Of a stretch of DNA of 7,264 nt, positions 5,286-7,264 are shown in pieces. Where the stretch lies: contig CALFYR010000274.1 in NCBI GenBank assembly GCA_937954195.1, forward strand, positions 1-7,264. Direction: 5' to 3'. Position numbers and translations under genes: made by a program. The stretch's first letter is position 1. Every line of letters begins with the position of its first letter. The DNA comes from an uncultured Dehalococcoidia bacterium. GTDB lineage: Bacteria > Chloroflexota > Dehalococcoidia > Tepidiformales > Tepidiformaceae. Below the pieces are notes generated by a model. That model searched no databases and had not been told where the DNA came from. It saw nothing but the letters and a program-made list of their open reading frames with translations.

Positions 5286-6584
5286 CTACGATTCAGCGGC
5301 CATCCGAGTGGCCAGTACTTCGTCGACCCGATTGTGATCCATATCTACAACCTCGAACTCCCACCCTCCGTACCGGAACTTCTCGGCGCGCTTGGGAAGC
5401 CTGCCCATGTGGGCGACGACGAATCCGCCGACCGTGTGGTAAAGCCCTGGAGCTTCGTCGCCAACCCCCTCGAGCACAAGCTTTTCGCTCAGCTCGTCGA
5501 TCGGAAGCAGGCCATCGAGCAACCAGGAACCGTCCTCGCGCTGAACCGCAAGCGAAAGGTTCGGGTTGTCCGCGCCGGGCATCATCTTGCCGGCCATCGT
5601 CTGGAGCAAGTCGCTGATGGTGACCACGCCCTCGGTGACGCCGAATTCGTTGACTGCGAGGGCAAAGTCGGCGCTGCGTTCGCGAAACAATCTCAGCAGT
5701 TCCATGAGCGTGAGCGAAATTGGGACGTACAGCGGAGGGGTCATCGGCACAGCAGTGAAATCCAAGCTCCCGGAGAGCGCTGCGCGCAGCAGTGTGCGAC
5801 TCTCGAGGATGCCGACAACCTGCTGCAGGTTGCCCTTGCAGACCGGGTAGCGCCCGTGAGGCAAGTCGCGCAGCACGTGTAGGTTCTCGTTATGCGAGCG
5901 ATTGAGATCGACAAACGCCACATTCTTCAGTGGCGTCATCACGGCAGCGACATGCCGACCCTCGAGCAGGAAGACATTGCTAAGCAGGTGGCTCTCCTCC
6001 GGGGCAATGGTTCCCGAGCGTTCGCCTTCGTCGACCGCGGCCAGAATGTCCTCGATACTGGTGACCTCCTGGGCGGACCGGAAAGGCAGGAGTTTCAGCA
6101 CCATGTCCGCCGACCACGAAAGCAGGCGGATGGCCGGGGACAGGACGCGAATGAACAAGTGCATGAAGGGAGCGACCAGGCTCGCCGCCTGCTCCGGGTA
6201 TGCGAGGGCGATGCGCTTGGGCACGATTTCGCCGAAGACGATTGCGAACGCGGTGACCACAACGACCGTTGCCGTGATGGCCAACTCGCCACGAAAGGGG
6301 CTCAGCACGGGCAGCGAAGCGTCGATGAACTTTTCAACGTGGCCGGCCATGGCGCTCTCGCCGAAGATCCCGGCAAGCAGGCTCGCTGCCGTCAGGCCCG
6401 TTTGCGTTGCGGCGATAAAACGCGACGGCGTTGCCTTGATCTTTAGGGCGCGCGCGGCCGACAGGTTACCCGCATCGGCCAGTAGCTGCAGTCGCGAGCG
6501 CCGTGACGCAGCCAGGGCCATCTCGGCCAGCGCGAAAAACCCGCAAATCAGAATCAGCAGGACAACGATGACAAGCGCGCTCAT
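5286..6584 (-). CDS. ytfL: PaeA/YtfL-type CNNM family membrane protein (DUF21-CBS-CorC/HlyC)
   Basis: This gene encodes 432 aa, close to the roughly 447 aa of E. coli YtfL (PaeA, linked to polyamine export). Residues 1-190 are the DUF21/CNNM membrane domain: a first membrane segment VIVVLLILICGFFALAEMAL followed by the signature AASRRSRLQLLADAGN, then segments around 54-76, 98-120 (ending FGEIVPKR) and 135-165. Residues about 205-330 are a CBS pair (AVMTPLKNVAFVDLN; FGVTEGVVTISDLL) that in this family senses nucleotides. Residues about 343-428 are the CorC/HlyC domain: SWLLDGLLPIDELSEKL, YHTVGGFVVAHMGRLPKR and FEVVDMDHNRVDEVLATR. The older name hemolysin is misleading; the protein is an inner-membrane transporter or ion-handling protein. 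ATG 6582-6584 is chosen because an in-frame stop lies two codons upstream; its Shine-Dalgarno (GGGGTG) is modest. It appears monocistronic. Confidence 0.92.
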   Translation of the reverse strand: MSALVIVVLLILICGFFALAEMALAASRRSRLQLLADAGNLSAARALKIKATPSRFIAATQTGLTAASLLAGIFGESAMAGHVEKFIDASLPVLSPFRGELAITATVVVVTAFAIVFGEIVPKRIALAYPEQAASLVAPFMHLFIRVLSPAIRLLSWSADMVLKLLPFRSAQEVTSIEDILAAVDEGERSGTIAPEESHLLSNVFLLEGRHVAAVMTPLKNVAFVDLNRSHNENLHVLRDLPHGRYPVCKGNLQQVVGILESRTLLRAALSGSLDFTAVPMTPPLYVPISLTLMELLRLFRERSADFALAVNEFGVTEGVVTISDLLQTMAGKMMPGADNPNLSLAVQREDGSWLLDGLLPIDELSEKLVLEGVGDEAPGLYHTVGGFVVAHMGRLPKRAEKFRYGGWEFEVVDMDHNRVDEVLATRMAAES

Positions 6585-6976
6585 TCGTCACACCCCGAGG
6601 GAAATTGGGCCTCCTCTTTTAGGGAGTGTATCGCTTTGGATCGTCGAGGAGTTTCAGCAGAAAACCGACGGAAAGCCGGACAGCAGCTTTGGCGGCCAGG
6701 CGAACCCGTGCGGGCATCGTGGACTCCATCGTTTTTTCTCCAGCACGGGCGTTGCGCAAGGTTCAAATGTTGCTGCCAAGCTGAAGTATGAGGTGCCCAA
6801 ATGCAATGTTTGTCTTCGGTGCGAGAGTGCGCTGCTATTCGCGGGATTCGGGGGTAAGATATTGAGCGCAGAGACGTTTTGCGATGTTCGTATCCCGTCC
6901 GGGTATCACAATCGGAAACCTCTGTACTAGAGACCATTAGCGCTGCGGTGTGTCCTCCTCCGCCACCGAATGATCG
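6585..6976. other. Gene-free intergenic stretch
   Basis: About 390 bases upstream of the ytfL-type gene are noticeably less GC-rich than the rest of the window. Open frames cross it on both strands but none has a recognisable motif, a Shine-Dalgarno or coding-like codon use. AAGAGGAGG on the minus strand (6611-6619) resembles a ribosome site but has no start codon after it at a useful distance. Any ytfL promoter must be here, yet I see no convincing -35/-10 pair. Confidence 0.4.
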
Positions 6977-7010
6977 AGAAGCCAGCGCACCCACGCTGGC
7001 TTCTTTGCTT
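6977..7010 (+). terminator. Strong intrinsic terminator (plus strand)
   Basis: AGAAGCCAGCG at 6977-6987 and CGCTGGCTTCT at 6994-7004 form a perfect 11 bp stem with a 6-base loop, followed by TTTGCTTT. No T-run follows on the minus strand, so it acts mainly on the plus strand. No gene on the plus strand ends before it, so its original gene seems to be gone; it also insulates the toxin-antitoxin promoter just downstream. Confidence 0.75.
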
Positions 7011-7041
7011 TCCGGGCACGCGCTGACTCCGAATCACACGA

Positions 7042-7070
7042 TTGACCGTAAGTATCCGAATGGATACAAT
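7042..7070 (+). promoter_or_regulatory. Sigma70 promoter with palindromic operator of a toxin-antitoxin locus
   Basis: TTGACC (7042-7047) and TACAAT (7065-7070) are separated by 17 bases; each matches five of six consensus bases. Between and overlapping the -10 box lies a perfect palindrome, GTATCC-GAAT-GGATAC (7052-7067). An operator over the -10 box is the usual layout for autoregulation by the DNA-binding antitoxin of a toxin-antitoxin pair. The expected start site is near 7077. Confidence 0.65.
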
Positions 7071-7256
7071 GCTCGTCCATGTTCACGGGGCGCGATTTCC
7101 GAGCTCCGGATCGACCACGGACCCGGCTACCGAATCTATTTCACCCGGATTGGCGCGGTGATCGTGGTGATCCTGAATGCCGGAGACAAGTCCACGCAGA
7201 AGCGCGACATCCGCCGCGCCCTCGAGATGGCATCGGAAATCGGAGAAGAGTCATGA
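7071..7256 (+). pseudogene. RelE/HigB-like (Gp49 family) addiction toxin, N-terminal half deleted
   Basis: The frame ending at TGA 7254-7256 encodes about 61 residues matching the C-terminal half of phage Gp49-like/HigB-type toxins: ISELRIDHGPGYRIYFTR, VIVVILNAGDKSTQ and KRDIRRALEMASEI. Family members are about 95-100 aa, and the ISELRI strand normally lies near residue 55. Here it lies only about 20 bases after the predicted transcription start, and no ATG, GTG or TTG is available in frame in between; ATG 7079 is out of frame. About 45 to 50 codons are therefore missing, most simply through an internal deletion between promoter and mid-gene. Intact relatives are mRNA-cleaving or translation-inhibiting toxins; this copy should be inactive. 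Confidence 0.7.
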
Positions 7257-7264
7257 CCAGACCC
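7253..7264 (+). CDS. Start of a probable antitoxin gene (cut by window edge)
   Basis: ATG 7253-7255 overlaps the toxin stop as ATGA and has a good Shine-Dalgarno (GGAGAAGAG, 7242-7250). Only four codons (MTRP) are inside the window. Toxin-first order with a 4-base overlap is typical of HigBA-like modules whose antitoxin is a helix-turn-helix protein; identity is inferred from position only. Confidence 0.45.

Noticed and set aside
6888..6915. tRNA T-arm-like sequence (GTTCGTATCCCGTCC)
   Set aside because: The T-loop lacks the conserved A, and no matching acceptor or anticodon stems are found upstream.
5902..6930. 342-codon plus-strand open frame opposite the ytfL-type gene
   Set aside because: Mostly antisense to a clear membrane-protein gene; the product is Ser/Arg rich without family features.

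Overview
This is a GC-rich window with bacterial chromosome character. Its gene content (5-formyltetrahydrofolate cyclo-ligase, Rnk, a GGDEF protein, a PaeA/YtfL-type membrane protein, IS21 remnants) suggests a proteobacterium, probably a betaproteobacterium. The taxonomic call is inference from family content and GC-rich codon use; no rRNA or other marker gene is present.

Layout, left to right. (1) Positions 1-1187: the 3' end of a DUF488-family gene overlaps a 361-codon gene that fuses 5-formyltetrahydrofolate cyclo-ligase to a DUF6306-like C-terminal domain. (2) Positions 1182-1723: a decayed zone with the C-terminal relic of a histidine kinase on the minus strand and a small unrecognised ORF on the plus strand. 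(3) Positions 1724-2092: a complete DUF488 (YeaO-like) gene on the minus strand, a paralogue of the first fragment. (4) Positions 2230-5206: a block bounded on both sides by IS21-like end sequences that point outward. It contains a minus-strand rnk operon (rnk followed by a short EF-G domain V-like gene whose last 23 codons are an in-frame IstB tail), a divergent diguanylate cyclase gene with a globin-like sensor domain, and a convergent hypothetical gene that is probably broken at its 5' end. (5) Positions 5286-6584: a complete PaeA/YtfL (CNNM/HlyC-CorC) membrane protein gene on the minus strand. (6) Positions 6585-7264: a gene-free stretch ending in a strong terminator. After it comes a toxin-antitoxin locus whose promoter and palindromic operator look intact but whose RelE/HigB-like toxin has lost its N-terminal half. 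The antitoxin gene begins at the window edge.

The genes do not form one pathway. The window reads as a housekeeping backbone reshaped by insertion-sequence traffic and deletions: two IS21 scars, a kinase stump and a deleted toxin. No complete mobile element, RNA gene or CRISPR array was seen. I found no clearly new multi-gene system. The most notable points are the cyclo-ligase-DUF6306 fusion, the Rnk plus EF-G-domain operon with its IstB-derived tail, and the outward-facing IS21 ends around a 2.9 kb block.
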